Assembly (NCBI RefSeq): GCF_000714935.1
Contig: NZ_JMIR01000003.1
Span: 1 to 64,000, forward strand
DNA length: 64,000 nucleotides
From: Tumebacillus flagellatus
Lineage (GTDB): Bacteria > Bacillota > Bacilli > Tumebacillales > Tumebacillaceae
Direction of reading: 5' to 3'
Position numbers and translations under genes: made by a program. Under the pieces are notes generated by a model that saw nothing but the letters and a program-made list of their open reading frames with translations, searched no databases and had not been told where the DNA came from. Each line of letters opens with the position of its first letter. The first letter of the stretch is position 1. Positions 1 through 7,790 of this stretch are shown here, piece by piece.

Positions 1-235
1 ATTCAGAGAGCAACTTCCCCCGAAAGCGCACCTCCCCGCCGACCTGCCCGCCGTAAAACTCCGGCACCAAGCCGTTCAACGCGCGCAAGAGCGTCGACTT
101 GCCGCAGCCGGACGGGCCCGCCAGCAACACAAATTCGCCCTGGCGCACCGACCAATCCAGATCGTCGAGCGCCGGGCGTTTCGCGTCCGGGTAGCAGTAG
201 GTGAAACCGTTGAGGGAGAGTTCATGAAGTTGCAT
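1..235 (-). CDS. ecfA: ECF transporter ATPase (partial, N-terminal 78 residues)
   Basis: This is the start of an energy-coupling-factor ABC ATPase; the rest lies beyond base 1. The Walker A motif GPSGCGKST is at residues 40-48, after an aromatic A-loop region (YCYPD, 13-17). It would hydrolyse ATP to drive vitamin or metal uptake through EcfT. The ATG has GGAG about 11 bases upstream. It overlaps the end of ecfT by 14 bases, which suggests translational coupling. It belongs to the unit that begins behind the cobalamin riboswitch at 3937-4101, so cobalamin or a precursor is the likely cargo (inference). No substrate-binding S component is visible in the window. Confidence 0.93.
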   Translation of the reverse strand, partial: MQLHELSLNGFTYCYPDAKRPALDDLDWSVRQGEFVLLAGPSGCGKSTLLRALNGLVPEFYGGQVGGEVRFRGKLLSE

Positions 236-1136
236 CGGGGTTTCGTCTCCTTTTTTTCAGCAAAAGCGGCGGGAGCGCCAGCAGAATCAGCAGCGCCGCC
301 GCGTGCGCCAGCGTCGGCCACGGCCCTTCAAAGCCGATCATCGTGCGGATGCTCGGGTAGAATTCCATCGACATCCACGCCGTCGACCACGACCAGACGA
401 CGAGTGCGACCACGCCCAGAAAGCAAAGCCACGCATACAGATCAAACTTGCTCCATCGCTCCTTGGTGTACGACGTGCGCTTGCCTTGGCCGAATCCCCG
501 CGCCTCCATCGCTTCGGCAACTTGCCACGAGCCTTCCAGCGAGGACAGCAACAGGACGTTCAGCAACGGACGGCGCGCCGCAAGCCGTTGCAACACACCG
601 CCCTCGTCAAACTTCACGCCCCGCGTGCGCAACACATCGCCGATCTGCTGCGATTGCTCGCTGAGATACGGAATCAAGCGCGTCGTCATCATCGCCGTGA
701 CGGCGGAGCGCTTGGCGACCTTGGCGGACAAGCCCAGCGCTCGGTCCGCCGACAGCCAGTTCCTCATCAGCGCGAAGATCGCAAAAAACACCAGCATCCG
801 AAGCCCCATCACCAACCCGTACAGCAACGCTTCCCACGTGATGCGAATCTGCCCGAGGACGGGGAGGTTCGCCGTGCGGCAGAGCAACGTGGCGCCGTTT
901 TTGTTGACGAGGGTGTTGATGACGAGGATCATCAGCAGGATCGGAATCGAAAATTTCAGCGTGCGGGCGTACGTGCGCACGCCTCCGTGCAGGACGAGCG
1001 CAAACAGCAAGACCAGCCACTCGACACCGAGGTACAACGGATGGTTGGTCACGACTGAAATCCAGATCAACAGCACCGGGTACAGCAGCAGCGTGACCGC
1101 ATGGCCGCGCGGTGTTTTTTTCAAGGGCGAAGTCAT
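222..1136 (-). CDS. ecfT: ECF transporter transmembrane component EcfT (CbiQ family)
   Basis: The 304-residue membrane protein has several hydrophobic segments in its N-terminal half (about 13-34, 40-52, 62-78, 105-126) and two more near the C-terminus. It carries the two EcfT coupling motifs, RTRG near 170-173 and EARG near 211-214, that contact the ATPases in this family. Its start overlaps the stop of the upstream DUF4430 lipoprotein gene by 4 bases, and its end overlaps the ATPase gene. The tight coupling makes the lipoprotein, EcfT and EcfA one expression unit. EcfT would link ATP hydrolysis to movement of an S component encoded elsewhere or beyond base 1. Confidence 0.93.
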   Translation of the reverse strand: MTSPLKKTPRGHAVTLLLYPVLLIWISVVTNHPLYLGVEWLVLLFALVLHGGVRTYARTLKFSIPILLMILVINTLVNKNGATLLCRTANLPVLGQIRITWEALLYGLVMGLRMLVFFAIFALMRNWLSADRALGLSAKVAKRSAVTAMMTTRLIPYLSEQSQQIGDVLRTRGVKFDEGGVLQRLAARRPLLNVLLLSSLEGSWQVAEAMEARGFGQGKRTSYTKERWSKFDLYAWLCFLGVVALVVWSWSTAWMSMEFYPSIRTMIGFEGPWPTLAHAAALLILLALPPLLLKKRRRNPDATS

Positions 1137-2410
1137 TCTGCGACAGGGACGGCGAGCGCGTTGCCGCTGTTCACGACGACGCCGATTTTGCCGTGAAGTT
1201 TGCCAGGGCTCGTCGTCATGATGTCGATCGCTTGGTCAAGACCCGCTTCCGTCGCGCCGATCACAAGCCACGTCGGCGTCGTGCTTGCTCCGCCGTTGCT
1301 GCCCGCCGCGAGGATCGCCGCCTGGCCCGTTTGATCGGTCGATTTGCCTTGGTACGTCAGGAGTTGCACGCTGTTCGCGCTGAACTTCGCGTACAGACCG
1401 GTGTGCGTCGGCGAGCCGAACAGCGTCTGCACAGCCGCTTGGTTGCCGAGTTCGCTCCACGTGCCGAGCACGATGACGTTTTGCGACGGATGCGCGACAT
1501 TGCCGTCCGCGTAGGCCGCCGTCTGGACGTTGCCCGCTCCGAATCCGCGCAGCGCGTTGGCGAGGCGGTCGGCGTCGGAAGCATGGTTGCCGCTGTAGTA
1601 AATCGTCGTGCCCGGTTGCGCTCCGTTGTAGCCGGTCGTGAACGGATGAGGATAGGACGCGACCACACACGGCGTGCTGGACCCGTCGCCCGCCCAATCG
1701 TGATAATCCCACCAGACGCTGTCGCCCGCTTTCGGTTTGACCGCGTCCGCTCCGACTTGCGCGACGGTGCCGTTGACGTAGTAAAACCAGTCGCGCTTCT
1801 TGCGGGTGAAGATCGATTTGTTCGTATAGCCGGACTTCGTGCCGTTGATGCCGTTGACGAACGACCCGCCGTACGCCGTCTCCACGTCCAGATGATCGCG
1901 CATGGTGTCGAGCAGCGTTTGCTCGCTCGACATCGCCACCGGTTGATCGAAGACCGTGTTCGAGCCGAAGTATTCCGTCACGCTGAGCTCATATTGCCCG
2001 GAAGGCGTGCCTCCGGACGTTTTGCTCCCGCCTGACGCGCCGCTTCCGCCGGAGCCCGCGCTTCCATTGGAGGAAGCGCCTGTGCCGGTGCCGCTGTTTC
2101 CAGTGGAGCCGTTACTTGCGCCCGTACCCGTGCTCCCAGCGGAAGAGGAGCTGTTGCCTGCGGAAGTTGCGTTTGCCGAGTTCGTTCCCGCGGTGTCTTG
2201 CGCGGCCGGTTTCGTGTCGGCGGTTTTTTTGGCATCGGCAGCTTCTTGGGATTTTGGTTCTGCTTCCGGTTTTTTGTCTTCTGCGACCGGTGTCTGCACT
2301 TCTTGCTTGGGGAGCGCGTCCTGTTTCGCGGCTTCAGACGGGGTTTTGCCGCACGCGGTCCCGACCAGCGCAAGCAGAACGAAAAGCCCAAGACCTGTTT
2401 CTTTCCTCAT
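1133..2410 (-). CDS. DUF4430 (transcobalamin C-terminal-like) lipoprotein
   Basis: The 425-residue protein has a lipoprotein signal with lipobox LVGTAC (Cys20), then a low-complexity Ser/Gly/Ala linker from about 25 to 140. A DUF4430 domain follows (about 142-250, including the WFYYVNG and GADAVKP motifs). The C-terminal region (about 255-425) is alpha/beta-like and I do not recognise it. DUF4430 is related to the C-terminal domain of the cobalamin carriers transcobalamin and intrinsic factor. AGGAGG precedes the ATG. The gene overlaps ecfT by 4 bases and lies downstream of the riboswitch-controlled SLH gene. I infer a membrane-tethered cobalamin-binding protein that feeds the ECF transporter; binding has not been shown. 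Confidence 0.85.
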   Translation of the reverse strand: MRKETGLGLFVLLALVGTACGKTPSEAAKQDALPKQEVQTPVAEDKKPEAEPKSQEAADAKKTADTKPAAQDTAGTNSANATSAGNSSSSAGSTGTGASNGSTGNSGTGTGASSNGSAGSGGSGASGGSKTSGGTPSGQYELSVTEYFGSNTVFDQPVAMSSEQTLLDTMRDHLDVETAYGGSFVNGINGTKSGYTNKSIFTRKKRDWFYYVNGTVAQVGADAVKPKAGDSVWWDYHDWAGDGSSTPCVVASYPHPFTTGYNGAQPGTTIYYSGNHASDADRLANALRGFGAGNVQTAAYADGNVAHPSQNVIVLGTWSELGNQAAVQTLFGSPTHTGLYAKFSANSVQLLTYQGKSTDQTGQAAILAAGSNGGASTTPTWLVIGATEAGLDQAIDIMTTSPGKLHGKIGVVVNSGNALAVPVAE

Positions 2411-2451
2411 CGCGGTTCCAATCCTCCTCTGCTTTCAAGAAAAGCTTTCAA

Positions 2452-2490
2452 GAAAAAGGAGCGAGGCCCGCGTCGAGCCTCCACTCCTCC
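2452..2490 (-). terminator. Intrinsic terminator between the SLH/DUF4430 gene and the DUF4430 lipoprotein gene
   Basis: On the minus strand a GGAG-t-GGAGGC / GCCTC-g-CTCC stem is followed by TTTTT. It lies inside the presumed cobalamin operon, so it would reduce rather than abolish transcription of the ECF genes and give more surface protein than transporter. Confidence 0.7.
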
Positions 2491-2516
2491 TTACGTATAT
2501 GTCAGTCGTTGTCTGC

Positions 2517-3803
2517 TCAGTCGTTGCCCAGAGCGCCCAGCACCACGGCGACTTCCGCACGGTTGGCGTACGCTTTCGGACGGAACGTGTCGTCGCCGTT
2601 GCCTTTCATGTGGCCGGACTTCACGGCAGCTGCCACGTACGGTTTCGCAAAGTCGGACACTTGCGCTGCGTCATCGAACGCAAGGGTGCTGTCCGCGAGC
2701 GGCGCTTTTTTCGTCAGACGGTCGATGATGATCGCCAGCTCTTCTCGGGTGACCGGGTCGCCCGCGCGGAACGTGCCTTCCGCGTCGCCCGTCATGATGC
2801 CGAGGCGCTCCACTGACTGAATGAACTTATTGCAGGGGTCATCCGACGCCACGTCCGAGAATTGCTTTTCGCCGCCAAACTCCAAGCCGCCGGCAATCGG
2901 CGCGATCATCTTCGCCAGCTCCCCGCGCGTCACGGCACGGCCCGGCTCAAAGTGACCTGCACCGTCGCCGACCACCATGCCCGCATGCGCAAATTGCATA
3001 ATGTTTCCTTTCGCCCAGTCGTAGCCGTCGAGGTCGGAGAATTTCGCGTTGTCATCGCCGGCGAGCAAGTTCAAATCGCCGGTACGGATGAGCAGCGGCA
3101 GGCCGGTTGCCGGATCGACTTTGTCGACTTTCAGGGTCAGGAGACCCGGCGCGGTGACTTTCACGTTGGCGACGCCGTCCTTGTCGGTGAGGTAGTTCAC
3201 TTCTTCGCCGTTGACCGATGCGCCTTCGACCGGAACGGTCGTGACCGTCGCGTTCCAGTTTGCGTCATACGTGGTCTTCTGCGCGGTGACTTTCACTTGC
3301 ACAGTGTCGCCGACTCTCGGCTGTTGGTTGGAGATCTGCACTTTCGGGTAGAGCGTTTGCGTGTAATCGGAGAAGCCCCAGACGACTTCGTCGCCGTCGT
3401 GCAGTTCCGCTTGATCGGCCCCGACTTGCGCCGCTTCGCCGTTGATCCAGAACAACCACGAGGTGTTGTCGTTGATCGACTTCCCGGCGATGTCGCCGAT
3501 TTTGTCGACGAACACGCCGAATTGGCTGGTCGTCGCTTTGTATGCAAATCCGTCCTTCGCCGCGATGTCGACCAAAGCGCCCAACGCGTTCGGCTTGTCC
3601 ATCCGAATGGTTTCGCCGGCGGTGTTTTGGTACGACTCTTCGCCCACGCTGACGTATTCGGTTTTGCTGAACCCGTTCGGGCCGACGACGCGGACTTTGA
3701 CATGCGCGGTGTGTTCGGATGCCGCGTGCACGCTGAGTGCCGGAGCCATCAGGCCTGCGATCAGTAGCGAAGATGCAGCGAGTTTCACGAGCTTGTGGTT
3801 CAT
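2517..3803 (-). CDS. SLH-anchored DUF4430 (transcobalamin-like) surface protein
   Basis: The protein has 428 residues from the ATG at 3803, which has GGGAGAGGGG upstream; an in-frame start at 3833 is less likely. It has a Sec signal peptide (about 1-28, ending VHA-AS). A DUF4430 domain follows (about 30-150, with WLFWING and GADQAEL motifs), then an Ig-like segment (about 160-255) and three SLH domains (about 256-428, motifs such as FEPGRAVTRGELAK and FRAGDPVTREELA). SLH domains bind pyruvylated wall polymer, so the protein should sit on the cell surface. It is the first gene after a cobalamin riboswitch and terminator. I infer a surface cobalamin-capture protein. Confidence 0.88.
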   Translation of the reverse strand: MNHKLVKLAASSLLIAGLMAPALSVHAASEHTAHVKVRVVGPNGFSKTEYVSVGEESYQNTAGETIRMDKPNALGALVDIAAKDGFAYKATTSQFGVFVDKIGDIAGKSINDNTSWLFWINGEAAQVGADQAELHDGDEVVWGFSDYTQTLYPKVQISNQQPRVGDTVQVKVTAQKTTYDANWNATVTTVPVEGASVNGEEVNYLTDKDGVANVKVTAPGLLTLKVDKVDPATGLPLLIRTGDLNLLAGDDNAKFSDLDGYDWAKGNIMQFAHAGMVVGDGAGHFEPGRAVTRGELAKMIAPIAGGLEFGGEKQFSDVASDDPCNKFIQSVERLGIMTGDAEGTFRAGDPVTREELAIIIDRLTKKAPLADSTLAFDDAAQVSDFAKPYVAAAVKSGHMKGNGDDTFRPKAYANRAEVAVVLGALGND

Positions 3804-3854
3804 TGAAGTTATGCCCCTCTCCCAGTCAAACATCTACAAATGAAACAACAAATG

Positions 3855-3883
3855 AAAAAACTCCCAAGCCGATCGGCCGGGAG
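3855..3883 (-). terminator. Attenuator-type terminator after the cobalamin riboswitch
   Basis: On the minus strand, CTCCC / GGGAG flanks the perfect palindrome GCCGATCGGC and is followed by TTTTTT. It lies between the riboswitch (ends at 3937) and the coding start at 3803. This is the expected expression platform of a transcription-terminating riboswitch. Confidence 0.8.
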
Positions 3884-3936
3884 AACAGTTCAGAAGTTAT
3901 GTACCCTGAACCTTCCCTCCGAAGGCAACGGAAAAA

Positions 3937-4101
3937 ATGCCGTCCACTGAAGCAGGTCTCCTGGCTCACGGGTCAACCGACGTCCGCCCCTTCTCATGCC
4001 GTTGCTTTCACAGGCACAATGGGAAACATGCGAAGTCGTAACCGTTTACAGTAGCGGGGGCTGCAGCGGATTTGCACCGCTTTCCCTACACTTCATGGCA
4101 T
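3937..4101 (-). promoter_or_regulatory. Cobalamin (adenosylcobalamin-class) riboswitch
   Basis: Read on the minus strand, the segment carries the B12-box hallmarks in order: GGTGCAAATCCGC, then GCAGCCCCCGCTACTGTAA, and near the 3' end GAGCCAGGAGACCTGC. The ends ATGCC (4097-4101) and GGCAT (3937-3941) can pair as the closing P1 helix. The 3' side runs into TTTTTT, and a strong terminator follows at 3855-3883, so ligand binding probably stops transcription. It controls the SLH/DUF4430 gene and probably the lipoprotein and ECF genes. Confidence 0.95.
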
Positions 4102-4136
4102 CCTTGCTATGATAATACAAAACTAGTGTATCATTG

Positions 4137-4180
4137 CGTGAAAAAAAAGACCAGTGCCGCCAAAGGCATGGTCTCTTTTT
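4137..4180. terminator. Terminator after the 4191-4565 gene
   Basis: The GACCA / TGGTC stem contains an inner TGCC / GGCA pair. It has an A-run of more than eight on the left and a T-run on the right, so it can act in both directions. It ends transcription of the minus-strand gene and separates it from the riboswitch. Confidence 0.75.
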
Positions 4181-4190
4181 CCAAACGGAA

Positions 4191-4565
4191 TTACTGCTCT
4201 TCGTACTTGTCGAAGCGCATGTGCGGGACCGCTGCGAGCGGCAAGAACGCCGAGCGCCCGTTGATCAGCGAATGGTCGATCAGCGAGTTGTACGAGTGCA
4301 CGAGGTCGAGCACGCGCTTGAAGTCGCCTTCGTCGTTGAAGTTGCCTTCCAATTGCACGTCGAGCAGGCCCATCGCGAACTTGCGGTCTTCCTTCGCTTT
4401 GTTCAGCGCGCCTTGCAGACGCGTGACCATCTCTTGGTTCTTCATCGCTTCTTGAGCTTTCAACTCAACAGTAAACGCGCCGATGGCGAAGTTTGCGGCT
4501 GCAATTGCGGATTGGATCACCATAAACTCGTTGCTGCGCAGAATTTTTTCTTCTTGGGTTGCCAT
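4191..4565 (-). CDS. Hypothetical protein, 124 residues
   Basis: I do not recognise the family. The product is soluble and largely helical, with a hydrophobic N-terminal helix (about 15-32, VIQSAIAAANFAIGAF) and a charged C-terminal half. The ATG at 4565 is preferred over a TTG six bases earlier because GAGGTGA lies 6-7 bases before it. It is 37 bases downstream of fabL on the same strand and probably cotranscribed. B. subtilis has a small gene (ygaB) next to fabL, but I cannot show homology. Confidence 0.6.
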   Translation of the reverse strand: MATQEEKILRSNEFMVIQSAIAAANFAIGAFTVELKAQEAMKNQEMVTRLQGALNKAKEDRKFAMGLLDVQLEGNFNDEGDFKRVLDLVHSYNSLIDHSLINGRSAFLPLAAVPHMRFDKYEEQ

Positions 4566-4602
4566 GTGCAATCACCTCGCTTCCCATCTTACCCCATTTT
4601 CT

Positions 4603-5361
4603 CTAGCCAATCAACGAATAGCCGCCGTCGACGATCAGAGTTTGACCGACGATCATGCGGGACTGTTCGGAGCAGAGGAACAGCACGGAGTCGGCGAGGT
4701 CTTCCGGCGTGATCATGCGGCCGGCGGGCGTGCGGTCGATCGCCGCTTGGATCATCTCTTCGCGGTTCGGGAAGTGCGTGAGCGCGTCGGTGTCGACAGC
4801 CGCTCCAGAGACGGCGTTGACGACGATCTTCTTCGGAGCGAGTTCGACGCCGAGGTAGCGGACGATCGATTCGAGCGCCGCTTTGGACGTGCCGACGTTG
4901 ATGTAGTTTTTGAGAGCAAAGCGGGAGCCGAGCGACGAGATCGCCACGATTGAGCCGCCGCCGCGCGCTTCCATCATCGGAACGGCGCGTTGCGCGAGGA
5001 AGAGCAGAGCTTTGGCGTTGATGTCGAGCGTCCAGTCCCAGTGTTTTTCCGTGACTTCCATCGCCGGGAGTTGCACGCCGGATGCGGCGTTGGAGACCAA
5101 GATGTCGAGGCCGCCCATCACCTCTTGGATTTCGTCGAACATCAGTTGGTGCTTCTCCAGATCGCCGACGTTGGCTTTGATGATATGGCAGCGACGGCCG
5201 AGGGCTTCGATCATCGCTTTGGTTTCTTCAGCAGGCTTGCGGTTGCGGAAGAAGTTGATGACGACGTCTGCGCCTTCCTCTGCCAATTTCAACGCAATCG
5301 CACGACCGATGCCGCGGGAGCCTCCGGTGACGAGTGCAATTTTGCCGGTAAGAGATGACAT
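4603..5361 (-). CDS. fabL: Enoyl-[acyl-carrier-protein] reductase FabL
   Basis: FabL is an NADPH-dependent enoyl-ACP reductase that completes each fatty-acid elongation round; it is the triclosan-tolerant type of B. subtilis. The 252-residue sequence has the Rossmann motif TGGSRGIG (13-20), the NAASGV segment and catalytic Tyr-x6-Lys (YINVGTSK). The stretch VNAVSGAAVDTDAL-HFPNRE is close to B. subtilis FabL and distinguishes it from generic SDRs. GGAGGT lies 8 bases before the ATG. A sigma-A promoter (TCGACT, 17 bases, TATAAT) is at 5423-5451 and a FapR-box-like palindrome at 5387-5403. A second enoyl reductase, FabI, is at 15359. Confidence 0.92.
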   Translation of the reverse strand: MSSLTGKIALVTGGSRGIGRAIALKLAEEGADVVINFFRNRKPAEETKAMIEALGRRCHIIKANVGDLEKHQLMFDEIQEVMGGLDILVSNAASGVQLPAMEVTEKHWDWTLDINAKALLFLAQRAVPMMEARGGGSIVAISSLGSRFALKNYINVGTSKAALESIVRYLGVELAPKKIVVNAVSGAAVDTDALTHFPNREEMIQAAIDRTPAGRMITPEDLADSVLFLCSEQSRMIVGQTLIVDGGYSLIG

Positions 5362-5386
5362 GATGTGGTACCTCCGGGAGAGTGAA

Positions 5387-5403
5387 TTAAGATCAGGTAT
5401 TAG
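5387..5403 (-). promoter_or_regulatory. FapR-box-like operator upstream of fabL
   Basis: The imperfect palindrome, read on the plus strand as TTAAGATCAGGTATTAG, resembles the FapR operator of Bacilli, which controls fatty-acid synthesis genes in response to malonyl-CoA. It lies just downstream of a good sigma-A promoter (-35 TCGACT at 5446-5451, -10 TATAAT at 5423-5428). The same 9-base core GATCAGGTA occurs before fabI. Confidence 0.45.
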
Positions 5404-5422
5404 GAGTTCTATGTACGAGTTG

Positions 5423-5451
5423 ATTATATCATTCCCGCCGGAGGAAGTCGA
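5423..5451 (-). promoter_or_regulatory. Sigma-A promoter of fabL
   Basis: The -35 TCGACT and perfect -10 TATAAT are separated by 17 bases on the minus strand, about 60 bases before the fabL start. Confidence 0.7.
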
Positions 5452-5457
5452 TTTTAC

Positions 5458-5496
5458 GAAAAAGCCAACTCTCGGAAGCGGGAGAGTTGGTTTTTG
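5458..5496 (-). terminator. Terminator after the immunity gene; left copy of a flanking repeat
   Basis: The CCAACTCTC / GAGAGTTGG hairpin has A- and T-runs on its two sides and lies directly after the stop of the immunity gene. It nearly matches the hairpin at 7729-7768 (CCAACTCTC, one changed loop base, then GAAGCGGGAGAGTTGG). The two copies bracket the toxin/immunity pair in direct orientation. Confidence 0.85.
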
Positions 5497-5502
5497 AATC
5501 CG

Positions 5503-6357
5503 CTATTGGAGTTGATCCGGGAAGAACTCCATCTCCGGATAGTCAATTTCGTGGTGCTCCAGCATCTCTTTCGGAGCAAGCGGGTCGTCCAAGTCGACGG
5601 TAAGTCCGTACCGTTTTGCGAGTTTGGCGAGGGCGAGGACTTCGACGGCAAAGTATTGCTCAGGGGATTGGTGATATTCAGGATTTTTTCTGTGAGCCTT
5701 CAGAAGTTCCAACAGCCCATTTTCCACTTGATTGGCGTCTCCTTTTACGATCCCGTTCAATACAATGCCAAACCCTGAATGCAACTCTGCATCAACTTGT
5801 TCATCCTCTTCCTGCACGTCTAAGCTTTCAAGATGAAGCAACGGTTTTATATGCTTATCCGCTTGATTTTCATCATGCAAAATTAGAAATTTCAGCGCAT
5901 ATCCTAGATGATTGGAGAACGGGTGCCCGTATTCATGTTCCACTTCGGGACGACCTCCAAGCTCTTGAGCAAATGATACAATCAATTCTTCATTGTCGCT
6001 AAGGATTGCCCAAAAAAGCTTTTGAAAATTACTCATCGAAACGTACGACTTATTGACAATCATCGTTTTTTCGTCAAATGCGCGCAACAAAAACATTCGC
6101 AGCACAGCTGCCTGATAGAAGTATTGTTTGGACTTGGAAACATCTCCATGTAAAAGGAGTTCGCACATCGCCAACTCTGCATAACTGCTTGAGATCGAGC
6201 TATAAGTTGAGTCGATGAAATTCTCTTTGACCCGTTTCTGTTTCAATTTCTCAATTGCAAGGCGGATCGAATCCTTGTGGTCTTCCATGATCTCCGGCAA
6301 CAAGTTCCAGTGCTTATCTTTCTTCAAGAAATCCCGCTCCTTACTGTCCAAATCCAC
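5503..6357 (-). CDS. Immunity protein, Imm49-like
   Basis: The 284-residue protein is soluble and almost wholly helical, with no signal peptide. Its pattern resembles the Imm49 family of polymorphic-toxin immunity proteins; that assignment is from recollection of the family. It starts with GTG inside the last codons of the toxin gene (17-base overlap) and has no good ribosome site, so it probably depends on translational coupling to the toxin. Base composition is AT-richer than the flanking housekeeping genes, as for the toxin, which suggests transfer. The expected role is to bind and neutralise the nuclease domain of the upstream toxin. Confidence 0.7.
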   Translation of the reverse strand: MDLDSKERDFLKKDKHWNLLPEIMEDHKDSIRLAIEKLKQKRVKENFIDSTYSSISSSYAELAMCELLLHGDVSKSKQYFYQAAVLRMFLLRAFDEKTMIVNKSYVSMSNFQKLFWAILSDNEELIVSFAQELGGRPEVEHEYGHPFSNHLGYALKFLILHDENQADKHIKPLLHLESLDVQEEDEQVDAELHSGFGIVLNGIVKGDANQVENGLLELLKAHRKNPEYHQSPEQYFAVEVLALAKLAKRYGLTVDLDDPLAPKEMLEHHEIDYPEMEFFPDQLQ

Positions 6358-7693
6358 CTGGATCGGAGAACCATTTGTTGAAGCCAGTCGATTTGAGACG
6401 ATTGAGTTTAGTTCGTATCATATCAAAATTATCTTTAAGCAACTTCCCGGCTTTTCTGACATCCGGATCATCAGAACGCATCATCTTGGTGATATTTTTC
6501 TCAATCCATTCACGACTCATTTGTTTTGCACCATCGACAGTCTTTCCAAGTCTAGATGTTCCAAACTTTGACTCATTCACAATGATATCTATTAGAATGT
6601 CCTCAATATCACCATCTTTGCCGTATTTAACATACACCCCGTCAAAACCGTTATTACTACCAACTTTTGAAGGAAGTTTTTCATATCCAGCTTTTTTCAG
6701 CACCACGTCTGCGAGTTCTTCAGCGATTTGTCCCTTCTCTGCATTACTTGAAGCAGTCCCCGCTCTTTTTTTCAATTCTTGATACTCGGGATTTTTAGTT
6801 GCCAACAGCATTTGGTCATTCTCAAGGTTCAGATACCCCGAGACCGCCACTCCGGCCCCGTAGAGGGCTTCCGCAGCCGAAAGGGCTCCCACGACTGCAA
6901 GGGCTGCTCCCTCTGGAATTCCAACCCCGGTGGAAGACAGCAAGACTCCGCCGCCTTCCTCAACGACCGCTTCCATCAAGGCGCCGATCGCACCGACCAC
7001 GCCTAGACCGACTGCAACCTCGTCCCCCAGAACTTTCCCCTGGAGGTACTCGGTGCTTCGCAAGTCAGCCTCATCATCAAATAACTTCTGCAAAAAACCA
7101 AACGTCGCGTTATTCCCTAACGCATAAGCCGCCCCTCCCAGGAATTCAAGGAAGTGTTTGCTCTTCTCCTTCCAAGTCGATGAAGCAGGTGCCGGTACTT
7201 TCGAATAGCCGTTGATCTTATCTTGTAAAGCATGAAAAACCAAATGATCCGAAATCGTCTGAATCTCTCGAAACGCTCCAGCAGCTCGTTGATCTGCCGC
7301 CAACGCTTCCATCTCCGCTGCATAACGGAGGTCGTGCGCTCGTTGTCGAAGATAATGAGCTTCCGATTGATTTTCCTGCCTGCTCTCGTCAAGATACATG
7401 AGTTGAGACTCCATTTGACTGGCTTGTCTTCGCAGTTCGAGAATGGAGTCATAGCTGGTTGCAAGGGTACCGAATTCGCTGGAAATCCGCTCTAACGCAC
7501 CGGCAGCTTTCAGGAAATCACCATGCAAGAGCTCGCAGACTTTTTGGTAAACTGCAGACGCACTGCCCCGCCAAGAACTCTGCAGGTTCTGCGACTCTGC
7601 CAAAAAACGGCCTGCTCGCCCCCTCAAATCATCCGCTCCTGCGGAAAAGCGATTCGCGGCGTACCGAAGGTTGTAGGGGTCTAGTTGCAACAC
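6341..7693 (-). CDS. WXG/LXG-type secreted toxin with C-terminal PD-(D/E)XK-like nuclease domain
   Basis: The 450-residue protein starts at a GTG with AAAGGGTGAT 8 bases upstream. The N-terminal 100 residues form a WXG100-like helical hairpin (WRG at 41-43), a type VII secretion signature, followed by a coiled coil (about 85-150). The middle (about 225-300) is Gly/Ala-rich and hydrophobic. The C-terminal domain (about 318-450) fits a restriction-endonuclease-like fold: an N-terminal helix with Glu325/326, FDG with Asp351, then a strand ending NESK (Glu374, Lys376). It would cut DNA or RNA in competing cells. An Imm49-like gene overlaps its end, and similar terminators flank the pair. Confidence 0.82.
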   Translation of the reverse strand: MLQLDPYNLRYAANRFSAGADDLRGRAGRFLAESQNLQSSWRGSASAVYQKVCELLHGDFLKAAGALERISSEFGTLATSYDSILELRRQASQMESQLMYLDESRQENQSEAHYLRQRAHDLRYAAEMEALAADQRAAGAFREIQTISDHLVFHALQDKINGYSKVPAPASSTWKEKSKHFLEFLGGAAYALGNNATFGFLQKLFDDEADLRSTEYLQGKVLGDEVAVGLGVVGAIGALMEAVVEEGGGVLLSSTGVGIPEGAALAVVGALSAAEALYGAGVAVSGYLNLENDQMLLATKNPEYQELKKRAGTASSNAEKGQIAEELADVVLKKAGYEKLPSKVGSNNGFDGVYVKYGKDGDIEDILIDIIVNESKFGTSRLGKTVDGAKQMSREWIEKNITKMMRSDDPDVRKAGKLLKDNFDMIRTKLNRLKSTGFNKWFSDPGGFGQ

Positions 7694-7728
7694 AGATAGA
7701 TCACCCTTTTTTTGTCCGTAATTATAGC

Positions 7729-7768
7729 AAAAAAAGCCAACTCTCTGAAGCGGGAGAGTTGGCTTTTT
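7729..7768 (-). terminator. Terminator of the 7791-8363 gene; right copy of a flanking repeat
   Basis: The CCAACTCTC / GAGAGTTGG hairpin carries a T-run on the minus strand directly after the secreted helical protein gene. It is almost the same as 5458-5496. Confidence 0.85.
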
Positions 7769-7790
7769 GGATTCCGTTGCGTTTGGATAC

